Assembly (NCBI GenBank): GCA_002835545.1 | Contig: PIZK01000031.1 | Coordinates: 17,822 to 81,821 of the forward strand | Source: Alteromonadales bacterium alter-6D02 | GTDB lineage: Bacteria > Pseudomonadota > Gammaproteobacteria > Enterobacterales > Psychrobiaceae | Direction: 5' to 3' | DNA: 64,000 bases | Shown here: in pieces, positions 54,908 to 63,761 of the stretch | Layout: each line of letters opens with the position of its first letter | Position numbering within the stretch: the stretch's first letter is position 1 | The notes under the pieces: model-generated | Databases searched by the model: none | What the model was told of the DNA's origin: nothing | The model's input: the letters and a program-made list of their open reading frames with translations, nothing else | Position numbers and translations under genes: made by a program

Positions 54908-57900
54908 TTATAACTGTTCTTGTAGTAAGTCCATCATATCCTGTGCTGAAATTTTTTGTGCTGTTTCGTTACCAGAGAGTAGGCTATCAGCGAGGTCTCT
55001 TTTTGATTGGTGCATTGCTAAGATTTTATCCTCAATGGTGCCTTTTGCGATTAAGCGATAGATAGTTACTGGTCGAGTTTGCCCCATGCGATGGGCACGG
55101 TCTGACGCTTGATCTTCTACTGCTGGATTCCACCATGGGTCCATGTGAATGACATAGTCTGCCGCAGTTAAGTTTAAGCCCGAGCCACCTGCTTTTAAAC
55201 TGATAAGAAATACGTCACCGTCGCCTGCTTGGAACGCATTGACTCGGCTCTGACGTTGTTTAGCGGGAGTTCCACCATCAAGGTACTGATAACTAATGCC
55301 CTTGTTATCCAAATGCTTACGTAAAATATCTAAGTGACCGACAAACTGACTAAACACCAGTGCTTTATGATTATTCTGTTTTAACTCACCGATTAAATTA
55401 TCAAACGCTTTTAGTTTTGAACCTTCGATACCCGTTTCTGGGGCGACTAATGCAGGGTGACAGCAAGCACGGCGTAGTTTCATAATTTCAGCGAGCATTT
55501 TAATATGTTGCTGACTATCATTCTCCATCCCGCTCTGTGTTAAGTTTTCAAGAGCTTGTTGTCGTACGGCCTCGTATAGCGCACTCTCCTCTTCGCTTAA
55601 TTCAACCGCTAAGTTAATCTCGGTACGCGATGGCAATTCGGTTAAAACTTGATTTTTCATTCGTCTTAAAATGAATGGGCTGATGAGCTGGCGTAATGCT
55701 ACATTCGCACGCTGCTTAGCAACATTGGTGTTATTGGCATTTTCAATCTCACTAGCAAACCGCTTAAAGAATTGCTTTTGACTGCCTAGCAGACCTGGGT
55801 TTATAAAGCGAAATAGACTCCAAAGCTCTGTCAGGTTGTTTTCAATCGGTGTACCAGTAGTGATCATTTTAAATGCCCCGGATAAGGCAACTGCCGCTTG
55901 CGTTCGTTTTGCTAACGGATTCTTCAACGCCTGCGCTTCATCAGCAACAATGGTGTTCCACTTGACTTGAGATAAGCGCTCACTCTCACGCTGTAATAGG
56001 CCATAGCTACATATAATTAAATCAAAAGCACCAGCATTATCCACAAGCTCTTGCCGCTGTTCCATGGTGTTAGTATCAACGCCCAGTATTTTGGCTCTAA
56101 GCGTGGGCGCAAAGCGAGCCACCTCTTGCTGCCAGTTAAAACAAACCGAAGTGGGTGCTAACACCAAGCTAGGACCGTCACTGCCACGCGATAAGATAAT
56201 CGCCAGCGCTTGCATGGTTTTACCCAAGCCCATATCATCGGCTAAACAAGCCCCTGCACCCCAATGTGCAAGACGACTCGCCCAGTCATAACCTTCGAGC
56301 TGATAGTCACGCAATTGTGCCTGCAAAGTTGATGGTACTTGCGGATTCAGCTCGTTTGCTTGTTGTAATAGCCCTTTTTGCTTTTCCCACGCATGTAATG
56401 TTTTAAAACGCATACCTTGAGTCGCAGTGTCGACAACAGGTGAGGCTAGAACATGGAACTTACCTTCTTGTGTTACTGTCTCTAAGGTTTGTAAGCGCTG
56501 ACGTAATTCATCAGATAGTGATAAAACTTGGTTGTCATCAAGGGTAACAAAACGGCCCTTCTGCTGGCCTATTAGCGCCAATAGCTGCTTAAGTTCAATC
56601 ACATGATTGTCATTAACTTCAAGCTCTCCTTCTAAACTAAACCACTCATTTTGTTTTTTAACTTTAAGCTGTAAGTGCTTCGACTCTAGGCGCTTAGTCA
56701 GCTTAAAGTCTTTGCCTTTAGGCCAAGTTAGAATCAGCTTTAACTCAGGGTGAGTAGGCACTCGCTCATCACCAATACCACAAGCGAGTTCGAGTTGTTC
56801 GAGTGCCATCAGTGAATCATCCAGTTCACTGAGCAATAATCTGTTATCGATCATCTGGGCAAAAATAGGACAAGCTCTTTCTAAATATTGCAGTTGATAT
56901 TGTTCAGCGGCAAGATCACGGGTAGTCCCTATACGCTCACCGTTTATCTCCATCGAAAAAGAGGGGTTGCCAAAACCCGGTGACATTAATGGCCCATCAG
57001 GTCCTAGTGGCTGAACATGGCACTCAAATTCAAGACCCTGACCTGCCGGCTGAATCATCATATATAAATGTGGGTCGGCAGTGATTTGCTCAGTACCTGT
57101 GTTGATGTTTTCAATATCGGTTTGAATGTTGAGTAAAGGCGCGATAGCGGCAATGCTTTGCACCACCTTATCTTTGGCTTGTCTTGGCACCATCAAACCC
57201 CCTTCACCCACAATATCGGCAATCTCAAGGTGCTTAGCCGAAAACACACACAGTTGATATTGCTGCGATGAGATCTTGGTTAATGAAAAAGTACTATCTG
57301 CTCGCGCGGTATTCTTTGGCAAGTTCGCTATCGTTAACAGATAGCCGTCATGACTTTGCGTAACTGCTAACTCTGGTTCAACTTCGACAAAACTAATCGC
57401 TTGACCTAGATTGTCTTGGTGGTAAATGTTATCTAGACCCACTGCAGCCTTCGCCGCTTTAACCCCACCTAAGGTGTAATACTCTTTTCCATAATAACCA
57501 CCGCTATGACCACTATAAATGGCTCGGCACATTGTTAAGTCATCTGCCGTTAAAAAATCAAACTGTTCTGGCGACTCTTTAAGACGTTTTAATGCAACTG
57601 TTCGCCCTTTACTCCAGCCTGATTTACCCATTTTTTGCTCTTTTGCTTCAAATGAGACATCCCCCCACTCATCGTCTAACAACCACACTAAACGGCTTTG
57701 TTTCTCCTGAGTTGAGGGTTTAGGGATGGATGGTTTACTTGCCGTCTCATCAAGCGCAATCAATTGTTCTAAAGCTTGCGCCCACGCTTCTTGGCGCTGA
57801 ACGAGTAAACATGGATCTGTCAGGTGCTCATGCTCAACAATAAATTGATTAACAAGCCCTAACGGCACGTCGTGAAACTTAATCACATGAGCCGCCATTA

Positions 57901-59209
57901 CTGCAATCGTATTATCACCCATATCAGAAAAGTGCTCGAAAGCCTCACATAATTGTTTTGCGTAATGTGTATTTAGACGTTCTTTAGCCCACACACCTGA
58001 TAAACAACAAATAACAATGCTCAGACGGCTGTAATAGTCAGTAAAATGTGAAAATGAAATATTATGAGTGATTGAATAGGCTGATTTACCACTGAGTACC
58101 TCAACTAAATCACCCAGTTTCTTATAAGCAAGTATCAACTCTGTCGCGCAATCTCTGTCATTGCAGGTATTGCCAATTTCAGCTCTGGCAACAGCCAGTT
58201 GAGCAGGATCTGCTGCACTCCCCTCAACAATCAATGCAAGATTGTAAAATAAACCCAGTAAGCCCCCGATATATTGGCGCTTTCGTCGAGCTATTTTGTT
58301 TTTAGCCACAATTGCTTTTTTAAATACACTGCACGCCTTAGCTGGTTGGTTGCTTAAAAATAAGTAACTAGCATAAACCTGCAAACCGTAAGTTGTTTTC
58401 TCATTGTCACCGACTAACTGCTTCACTTTAAGTAGTTCACCTCGATAGAGGTATTGCTCAGCTAACAAGTAGCGTAATTCGTGGTTATTTGGTTGTTGTT
58501 GAGAAACGTCATTCAGCAGTTCAATAACCTCTACCCCATCAACAAACTGGTGACGCATAATATCAAAAAGAGCCGCAAAAGCTTGATATTGCATTAACGG
58601 CGGTAATCGCGAGAACACTTCAGGCTGATAAGGGTAAAAGCATAAACTCACGAGCAATTGACCATGATCAGCGTCTACAATTTGGGGATTTTTATCAAAG
58701 GCTAATAACTCTTGGCAATGTTGATATTCTTGTCTAAAAAAACAATCGCGAATGATACGACGCGTGTCACGAGGATCCGGTTTTTGCCAATAGTTGATTT
58801 GCAAAACAGGCACAACAGCCTCTGCAGCAAAAAGAATGTCCTCAAAGCTTTCATCAGCAACACAAAGTTCAGTTAAGTAATTGGCAAGATAAGGAGAAAT
58901 GGATAGCCCTTCCACACTAACATCAAGCAAGCCTTTATCGGTGAGCTCTTTTTTGAGCTCTGGCGTAAATTTCGTTTTTAGTTTTTGTTGATAAAACTGC
59001 TCAGTAAAACAGACCTCAGCCAATACTTCTTTAAACTTAGTTTGCCCTATTTTTTTATTAACCATCGCTAAAATACGTAAAATAGCTTGCTCAAATGGCT
59101 CGCATTGTTGATAGCCCTCTATTGCTTGGGCGATTTGTAGATTAATTTTAGTGATCATTGGCGCTTTTATGAGTTTTAAATTTGCAGCTATTCTAGCTTG
59201 ATTAAACAT
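54908..59209 (-). CDS. SNF2-family helicase with a long helical N-terminal region
   Basis: Up to 1433 residues; an ATG 17 codons later (59158) is an equally likely start, since neither has a clear ribosome site. The N-terminal ~500 residues look like helical repeats (e.g. NHELRYLLAEQYLYRGELLK). The SNF2 ATPase occupies the last ~480: Walker A DDMGLGKTMQAL, DEAQ box VADEAQALKN, then the C-lobe SLKAGGSGLNLTAADYVIHM and ASDRAHRMGQTRPV with TIEDKIL. Such HepA/RapA-related proteins remodel protein-DNA complexes. The family is common in Shewanella-type genomes. No partner gene is adjacent. Confidence 0.9.
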   Translation of the reverse strand: MFNQARIAANLKLIKAPMITKINLQIAQAIEGYQQCEPFEQAILRILAMVNKKIGQTKFKEVLAEVCFTEQFYQQKLKTKFTPELKKELTDKGLLDVSVEGLSISPYLANYLTELCVADESFEDILFAAEAVVPVLQINYWQKPDPRDTRRIIRDCFFRQEYQHCQELLAFDKNPQIVDADHGQLLVSLCFYPYQPEVFSRLPPLMQYQAFAALFDIMRHQFVDGVEVIELLNDVSQQQPNNHELRYLLAEQYLYRGELLKVKQLVGDNEKTTYGLQVYASYLFLSNQPAKACSVFKKAIVAKNKIARRKRQYIGGLLGLFYNLALIVEGSAADPAQLAVARAEIGNTCNDRDCATELILAYKKLGDLVEVLSGKSAYSITHNISFSHFTDYYSRLSIVICCLSGVWAKERLNTHYAKQLCEAFEHFSDMGDNTIAVMAAHVIKFHDVPLGLVNQFIVEHEHLTDPCLLVQRQEAWAQALEQLIALDETASKPSIPKPSTQEKQSRLVWLLDDEWGDVSFEAKEQKMGKSGWSKGRTVALKRLKESPEQFDFLTADDLTMCRAIYSGHSGGYYGKEYYTLGGVKAAKAAVGLDNIYHQDNLGQAISFVEVEPELAVTQSHDGYLLTIANLPKNTARADSTFSLTKISSQQYQLCVFSAKHLEIADIVGEGGLMVPRQAKDKVVQSIAAIAPLLNIQTDIENINTGTEQITADPHLYMMIQPAGQGLEFECHVQPLGPDGPLMSPGFGNPSFSMEINGERIGTTRDLAAEQYQLQYLERACPIFAQMIDNRLLLSELDDSLMALEQLELACGIGDERVPTHPELKLILTWPKGKDFKLTKRLESKHLQLKVKKQNEWFSLEGELEVNDNHVIELKQLLALIGQQKGRFVTLDDNQVLSLSDELRQRLQTLETVTQEGKFHVLASPVVDTATQGMRFKTLHAWEKQKGLLQQANELNPQVPSTLQAQLRDYQLEGYDWASRLAHWGAGACLADDMGLGKTMQALAIILSRGSDGPSLVLAPTSVCFNWQQEVARFAPTLRAKILGVDTNTMEQRQELVDNAGAFDLIICSYGLLQRESERLSQVKWNTIVADEAQALKNPLAKRTQAAVALSGAFKMITTGTPIENNLTELWSLFRFINPGLLGSQKQFFKRFASEIENANNTNVAKQRANVALRQLISPFILRRMKNQVLTELPSRTEINLAVELSEEESALYEAVRQQALENLTQSGMENDSQQHIKMLAEIMKLRRACCHPALVAPETGIEGSKLKAFDNLIGELKQNNHKALVFSQFVGHLDILRKHLDNKGISYQYLDGGTPAKQRQSRVNAFQAGDGDVFLISLKAGGSGLNLTAADYVIHMDPWWNPAVEDQASDRAHRMGQTRPVTIYRLIAKGTIEDKILAMHQSKRDLADSLLSGNETAQKISAQDMMDLLQEQL

Positions 59210-59327
59210 ACTGACAAAGAAATGATATTGAAATTTTTGGAGGTGTTGGAGATGACACGGCTCACATTTTTAGCAAGAACGACACGAAAACTTTGACATA
59301 ATATGTCTAATTATTTAAGATGCTTGC

Positions 59328-59506
59328 TTCTAAGTTGCTGAATCTCTTACTTTAGCTAAGACTTATTTAACAACAATAAGAATCTGATAGGCATCCACTT
59401 TCGGCTGTTTATCCGAGCTAACATTTGTATAGCTTGAACTCATTTAGCTTTCTCGCTTAAGCTAAATACGCCTGCTCGAGAAACTGACGCTTGAGCGGGC
59501 TTTTTT
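59328..59506 (+). ncRNA. Candidate small RNA with its own promoter and terminator
   Basis: In the 313 bp gap between two minus-strand genes, the plus strand has TTGACA (59293-59298), a 17 bp spacer and TAAGAT (59316-59321). At the other end is a terminator: GCCTGCTC (59470-59477) with GAGCGGGC (59493-59500) and a T-rich run. Directly before it ATTTAGCTT (59442-59450) pairs with AAGCTAAAT (59459-59467), and TCGG/CCGA forms a third stem. No plus-strand gene is present for this terminator to serve. The predicted RNA is ~180 nt. It does not match a small RNA that I recognise. Confidence 0.55.
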
Positions 59507-59522
59507 CTTTTATTCACTTCGA

Positions 59523-60503
59523 TTAAATTAAAGCCCGATATTGCGTTGGTGTTTGATCTGTCCATTGCTGAAACACTCGTGAAAATGCCCTTGCTTCACT
59601 GTAGCCTAATGTATGCGCTATCTCTTCGATACTATGAGTCGTCGTTTTTAATAACCTCAACGCTTGCTCATGTCGATACTCAGCCTTAAGCTGTGAAAAG
59701 TTCACCTTAAATACAGCAAGCTTTCGCCTTAATGTCGCATCACTCATACTAAGCTCATTAGCGACCTCTGTTGCACTTAGCATCCTGGCGGAGCTGACAA
59801 AGGCTTGATTAAGCACCTGATAAACCTGATGATCTAACTGCTTATTACTCTGCGGGTAGCGTAAAATCAATAATGGGAACTGTTCCACGGCTTGCAAAAT
59901 GGACTCGACGGATTGCAATATTGGCCATTGAAGTACTTCTTTATTGAAATAAATTGCATCATGGCTCTGTTCGTAATCAACATGGCAACGAAACAATAAG
60001 TTAAATTCCGATTCATAGCCAACTGGTTTATAACTAATTGTTGCGCGAGTTAACGCAATAGCTGAATTTGCCAAAAAGCTCAGGCTACGGTGTAAAAACA
60101 CCATTAAAAATTCAAGTAAGTAATGTTGTGGGTCCAGATGGCTGTGTTCTAACTGTAACTCACATCGATCATTGATAATAACTAGTTCAAGCTTACAACC
60201 AGCTAAGGTAAAGCCGGTTTTCATTAATGCAATTGCTTCTGCAACAGTCGAGGCTAACGCACAGCTATTTAATAAGAGTTGAAAAAAATTCGGTGGTACT
60301 TTAGGGCTAGCAAAGCCAAGGAAAGCATCGTCACATGCGTAACTCAATGAGTTGAGATAATCGGCCATGGAACGATCTAATACTCGCTCGTGCCACGCGG
60401 TTACTGAAACTCCAGCTTGTTTCATCAATTTCGCCGTATCCACCTTCTGCTTTTTAGCAGCGTGACTACAGACATCCAAATAATATTGACCAATGGTTGC
60501 CAT
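59523..60503 (-). CDS. AraC-family regulator with arabinose-binding-like N-terminal domain
   Basis: 326 residues. The N-terminal ~200 residues match the PF12625-type ligand domain (LGFASPKVPPNFFQLLLNSC). The C-terminal AraC domain has two HTHs: ATEVANELSMSDATLRRKLA and the signature IEEIAHTLGYSEARAFSRVF with QWTDQTPTQYR. It is divergent from the acyl-CoA dehydrogenase gene (204 bp between), so it probably controls the fatty acid or branched-chain catabolic genes there. The inducer is unknown, perhaps an acyl-CoA. Confidence 0.9.
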   Translation of the reverse strand: MATIGQYYLDVCSHAAKKQKVDTAKLMKQAGVSVTAWHERVLDRSMADYLNSLSYACDDAFLGFASPKVPPNFFQLLLNSCALASTVAEAIALMKTGFTLAGCKLELVIINDRCELQLEHSHLDPQHYLLEFLMVFLHRSLSFLANSAIALTRATISYKPVGYESEFNLLFRCHVDYEQSHDAIYFNKEVLQWPILQSVESILQAVEQFPLLILRYPQSNKQLDHQVYQVLNQAFVSSARMLSATEVANELSMSDATLRRKLAVFKVNFSQLKAEYRHEQALRLLKTTTHSIEEIAHTLGYSEARAFSRVFQQWTDQTPTQYRALI

Positions 60504-60707
60504 TCACTTCCTTAGCTAATCGATTATGTGATACAAATGATAATAAACCTTTCGTAGTCACTTGCCACTGCAGTTTATGTATTCTAAGTGTATCAGTATA
60601 AAAACAATAATTTGAGCGATTTTGTGATCTTACTGTTTAATCAAGTCCTGTTAATTTAAGCCGCAACTTCTACACTATAAACATTATATTTATTTTGGAT
60701 AGCAGCA

Positions 60708-61856
60708 ATGGAATTTTCATTTAACGAAGAAGAGCTAATGATTCAAGACACCGCTCGTCAATTTGCACAAAACCAATTAAAACCAAACGCACAAGCGCTC
60801 GACCACCATAACGATCGCGAGCTGTTTCTCAGCCAAGTCAAACAACTTGGTGAGCTTGGCTTTATGGGTATTAATATCGATAGTCAATACGGTGGCATTG
60901 AAGCGGGCAGCGTTGCTTTTAGTTTGGCCATTACCGAACTTGCGCGTGGTTGTGCGTCGACCGCCGTCACAACATCGGTAACCAATATGGTTGCAGAAGT
61001 TATTCAAGCAGTTGGCAATGAAGAGCAAAAAAGCTATTACCTACCAAAAATATGTAGCGGTGAATTTTATGCTGGTGCATTTTGCTTAACCGAATCAACA
61101 GCAGGTTCCGACCCATCAGCGATGCGAACTACTGCAGTGAGGGATGGCGAAAATTACATTCTAAATGGCAGTAAAATCTATATTACCTCTGCTGAGTATG
61201 CGGGTGTTTTTGTTGTATGGGCCGTCACCGATAAAGAGGCTGCAAGAGGTAAAGGCATTAGCTGCTTCCTAATCGATGGAAATACTGATGGTGTTACCGT
61301 TGCGAAAGCAGAAGACAAGATGGGTCAGAAAGCCTCAGCAACAAACGAAGTAAGTTTTGATAACTGTATTATTCCAGCAACGGCATTATTAGGTGAAGAA
61401 AATAAAGGCTTCAAGATTGCCGTTACCGAACTAGCTGGCGGTCGTATTGGTATTGGATCTTTAGCGTTAGGCTTAGGTCTAGAAGCGATGGATTATGGCA
61501 AAGCGTATATTAAAGAGCGACAGCAGTTTGGCCAACCATTAGCAAACTTTCAAGGCTTACAGTGGATGGTAGCAGATCGTTACACCGAGCTAGAAGCTGC
61601 ACGATTATTATTACTTCAAGCAGCCAGTTTAAAAGATGACAAAAAGCCATTCTCAACACAAGCATCAATGGCAAAAGTATTTGCATCAGAAAAAGCCAAC
61701 GACGCTTGTTATACAGCTCTTCAGCTTTTAGGTGGTGCTGGCTATATCAAAGAGTACCCTGTCGAACGTTTAGCTCGCGATGTACGTATTACATCGATTT
61801 ATGAGGGCACTAGCGAAATCCAGCGTGTGGTAATTGCACGTGATTTATTCGCTTAG
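60708..61856 (+). CDS. Acyl-CoA dehydrogenase
   Basis: 382 residues. FAD-dependent flavoprotein that introduces the alpha-beta double bond into acyl-CoA. It has AFCLTESTAGSDPSAMRT (FAD-binding), YITSAEYAGVFVVWAVT, QLLGGAGYIKEYPVERLARD, and the C-terminal IYEGTSEIQRVVIARDL, in which the glutamate of YEGT is the catalytic base. It lies 31 bp before a 3-hydroxyacyl-CoA dehydrogenase gene. Chain-length preference is not evident; the pairing with an HSD10-type enzyme suggests branched or short chains. Confidence 0.93.
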   Translation: MEFSFNEEELMIQDTARQFAQNQLKPNAQALDHHNDRELFLSQVKQLGELGFMGINIDSQYGGIEAGSVAFSLAITELARGCASTAVTTSVTNMVAEVIQAVGNEEQKSYYLPKICSGEFYAGAFCLTESTAGSDPSAMRTTAVRDGENYILNGSKIYITSAEYAGVFVVWAVTDKEAARGKGISCFLIDGNTDGVTVAKAEDKMGQKASATNEVSFDNCIIPATALLGEENKGFKIAVTELAGGRIGIGSLALGLGLEAMDYGKAYIKERQQFGQPLANFQGLQWMVADRYTELEAARLLLLQAASLKDDKKPFSTQASMAKVFASEKANDACYTALQLLGGAGYIKEYPVERLARDVRITSIYEGTSEIQRVVIARDLFA

Positions 61857-61887
61857 TCACTATATTAAAAATTATTAAGGATTAATT

Positions 61888-62664
61888 ATGACTCCAGAAA
61901 ATAAAATTGCGGTAGTAACCGGCGGCGCTTCAGGCTTGGGCCGAGCTAGCCTAGATGAACTAATCAAAGTCGGGATCAAGGTCGCCATCTTCGATTTGAA
62001 TCAAGCGGCAGGTGATACTGTTGTATCAGAACTTGGTGCTGACAAAGCATTATTTGTAAAAGTTGATGTTACTGATGAAGATTCCGTAGAACAAGCCTTT
62101 GAACAAGTCATTAAAAAGTTCGGTAAAGTTGATATCTGTATTAACTGCGCAGGCGTTGCTCCAGCAAAGAAAGTTCTCGACCGAGAAGGTAAAGCACAAC
62201 CATTAGCAGCCTTTGCAAGTGCAATTAACATCAACCTTATTGGTACATTCAATGTTGCAAGAATTGCTGCAGAAAAAATGCTGTTAAATGAACCAGCAGG
62301 TGAAGCCGGCGAGCGAGGCATAATTATTAACACCGCATCAGTAGCAGCATACGATGGACAAATTGGCCAAGCAGCCTATGCGGCAAGTAAAAGTGGTGTT
62401 GTTGGGATGACATTGCCAATGGCGCGCGACCTAGCACGTGACGGCATCCGAGTTAACACCATCGCTCCAGGGATCATGGGAACACCGATGCTATTGAACA
62501 TGCCTGATAATGTTCAAGAATCGTTAGTGGATAAAATTCAATTCCCTAAACGTATGGGGTTACCATCCGAGTACGGCCGCCTAGCGATCCATATGGTTGA
62601 AAACTGCTACCTGAACGGTGAAACAATCCGTTTAGATGCTGCTATTCGCATGCCGCCAAAATAA
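61888..62664 (+). CDS. SDR-family 3-hydroxyacyl-CoA dehydrogenase (HSD10-like)
   Basis: 258 residues. NAD-binding motif VTGGASGLGRAS, then INCAGVAPAKK, and the catalytic Ser-Tyr-Lys (NTASVAAYDGQIGQAAYAAS continuing to KSG). The closing GETIRLDAAIRMPPK is typical of HSD17B10-like enzymes, which oxidise 3-hydroxyacyl-CoA of short or branched chains. It follows the acyl-CoA dehydrogenase gene and closes the unit before a strong terminator. No enoyl-CoA hydratase or thiolase is adjacent. Confidence 0.92.
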   Translation: MTPENKIAVVTGGASGLGRASLDELIKVGIKVAIFDLNQAAGDTVVSELGADKALFVKVDVTDEDSVEQAFEQVIKKFGKVDICINCAGVAPAKKVLDREGKAQPLAAFASAININLIGTFNVARIAAEKMLLNEPAGEAGERGIIINTASVAAYDGQIGQAAYAASKSGVVGMTLPMARDLARDGIRVNTIAPGIMGTPMLLNMPDNVQESLVDKIQFPKRMGLPSEYGRLAIHMVENCYLNGETIRLDAAIRMPPK

Positions 62665-62689
62665 ATAATACCAAGGTTGATAGCTACAG

Positions 62690-62717
62690 GCCTCGTGTTT
62701 ATTCACGAGGCTTTTTT
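62690..62717 (+). terminator. Terminator of the acyl-CoA dehydrogenase-SDR unit
   Basis: GCCTCGTG (62690-62697) pairs with CACGAGGC (62704-62711) around TTTATT and is followed by a run of six T. Confidence 0.95.
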
Positions 62718-62782
62718 ATTGCTATTCCTCTACGGGATTTAAAAAAGATGTTCGCTTTAAGCTTTCTGGTTACTTCGACAAA

Positions 62783-62940
62783 CCTAGATCCCGGCTAAAA
62801 CACTGCCGGGATAACGTTTAATTTAAGCGTCATCAACATCGTCGTCCTGAAGTGTTTTTATTCAGGACCTCGCTTTAAGCTTAATCGATTATTGTCACAA
62901 GACCGAGCTCCCGGCTAAAGAACCGCCCCGACGACAATCG
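62783..62940. repeat. Hairpin repeat cluster 9, diverged with compensatory changes
   Basis: Orientation as in clusters 2 and 8. A hairpin with stem ATCCCGGC/GCCGGGAT and 9 nt loop lies at 62788-62812; a B hairpin GTCCTGAA/TTCAGGAC with 9 nt loop at 62844-62868; then a second A copy near 62908 with a broken stem. Both stems differ from consensus at paired positions and are still perfect. Confidence 0.85.
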
Positions 62941-62963
62941 ATATAAACTCTATAGACGAAAGC

Positions 62964-63126
62964 AAGTTGGGGAGAGCCCACGCGGCCACGTTAATAACAA
63001 CGCACACCTTTAACAGGATTGCACTGTACAGTCCCTTGAACTAGATACAAGGAAACAAGCTGTGCCTATGTTGATCCGCGAGCGATGATCGTTACCTCGG
63101 CGCAACATCGTTTCACTACACAGTGA
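62964..63126 (-). pseudogene. Truncated, interrupted 5S rRNA-like copy (distal)
   Basis: Minus-strand pieces resemble 5S: TAGTGAAACGATGTTGCGCC-like sequence at about 63095-63126, a ~110 bp unrelated insert, then GTGGGCTCTCCCCAACTT at about 62964-62984, where the copy ends without the 5S 3' segment. It is about 85-90 percent like the proximal copy by eye and is offset from it by 315 bp. Confidence 0.65.
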
Positions 63127-63168
63127 TGAGGCTTATCGTCACGCGAAAATAACTAAACATCACAAAAC

Positions 63169-63197
63169 AAAAAAGCCGCTGCATTTCTGCAGCGGCT
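63169..63197 (-). terminator. Second copy of the rrn terminator
   Basis: Minus-strand stem AGCCGCTGCA/TGCAGCGGCT with loop GAAA-like centre and a following T run, a duplicate of the terminator at 63484. Confidence 0.85.
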
Positions 63198-63209
63198 CTC
63201 TCTAAATAG

Positions 63210-63440
63210 GTGTCTAGCAATGTCCTACTCCCTCGGCTTGCAGTCCCTGGAACAGCGTTCGAGGAAACAAGAGCCGACTAAGTTGGGGAAACCCCACGCG
63301 GCCACGTTAATGACAACGTACACCTTAACTGTATTGCACTGTGCAGTCCCTTGAACTAGATTCAAGGAAACAAGCTGTGCCTATGTTGATCCGCGAGCGA
63401 TGATCGTTGCCTCGGCGCTACATCGTTTCACTACACAGTG
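63210..63440 (-). pseudogene. 5S rRNA-like copy broken by two inserts (proximal)
   Basis: Reading the minus strand: 63440-63411 resembles the middle of 5S (TAGTGAAACGATGTAGCGCC); an insert of ~110 bp follows; 63300-63283 again resembles 5S (CGTGGGGTTTCCCCAA); a second insert of ~50 bp follows; then 63231-63210 is identical to the 5S 3' end (GTAGGACATTGCTAGACAC). The 5' third of 5S is missing. Each insert contains a hairpin of one kind, CCTTGAA-N5-TTCAAGG in the first and CCTGGAAC/GTTCGAGG in the second, both within a shared CTTGTTTCCT...AGGGACTGCA frame. Confidence 0.7.
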
Positions 63441-63483
63441 ATGAGGCTTATCATCACGCGTAAATAACTAAACATCACAAAAC

Positions 63484-63512
63484 AAAAAAGCCGCTACATT
63501 TCTGCAGCGGCT
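63484..63512 (-). terminator. rrn operon terminator after 5S
   Basis: Minus-strand stem of 10 bp (one G-U) with a 4 nt loop (AGCCGCTGCA and TGTAGCGGCT) followed by a T run, 14 bp after the 5S 3' end. Confidence 0.93.
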
Positions 63513-63525
63513 TTCTCTAAATAGG

Positions 63526-63644
63526 TGTCTAGCAATGTCCTACTCTCACATGGGGAAACCCCACACTACCATCGGCGCTAAATCGTTTCACTACTGAGTT
63601 CGGAATGGGATCAGGTGGGACCAATTTGCTATGGTTACTAGACT
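63526..63644 (-). rRNA. rrf: 5S ribosomal RNA
   Basis: About 119 nt. The conserved core CCGAACTCAGTAGTGAAACG and GCGCCGATGGTAGTGTGGGG are clear on the minus strand, and the ends GTCTAG and CTAGAC pair as helix I. It lies 117 bp after the 23S 3' end with no tRNA gene in the spacer, and is followed by the operon terminator. Exact ends are estimated from the terminal helix. Confidence 0.95.
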
Positions 63645-63761
63645 AATTTGTTGCTCAGATGACTCAGGTCACCTCAACTTGGAAAGCTGTTATTCAATTC
63701 TTTACACAACAAGTATCGTTCTTGGATACTTTTGAGACAATAAAACACATTAGGTGTTGTA

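Larger units (their letters stand above)
62964..63545. repeat. 315 bp tandem duplication downstream of the rrn operon
   Basis: 62964-63229 and 63280-63545 align almost end to end with a constant offset of 315-316 bp. Each copy spans a broken 5S-like part, an insert, a terminator and a 5S 3' end. Only the proximal copy leads into a real 5S gene, so the duplication probably arose by unequal exchange between 5S 3' regions. Confidence 0.85.

Noticed and set aside
59252..59296. 14-codon leader peptide with a strong ribosome site before the small RNA
   Set aside because: GGAGGT precedes the ATG, but the peptide is very short, runs into the TTGACA promoter element and has no following gene to control.
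62964..63440. tRNA genes downstream of 5S
   Set aside because: GTTCAAGG-type stems look like a T arm, but no cloverleaf with acceptor and anticodon stems can be formed.
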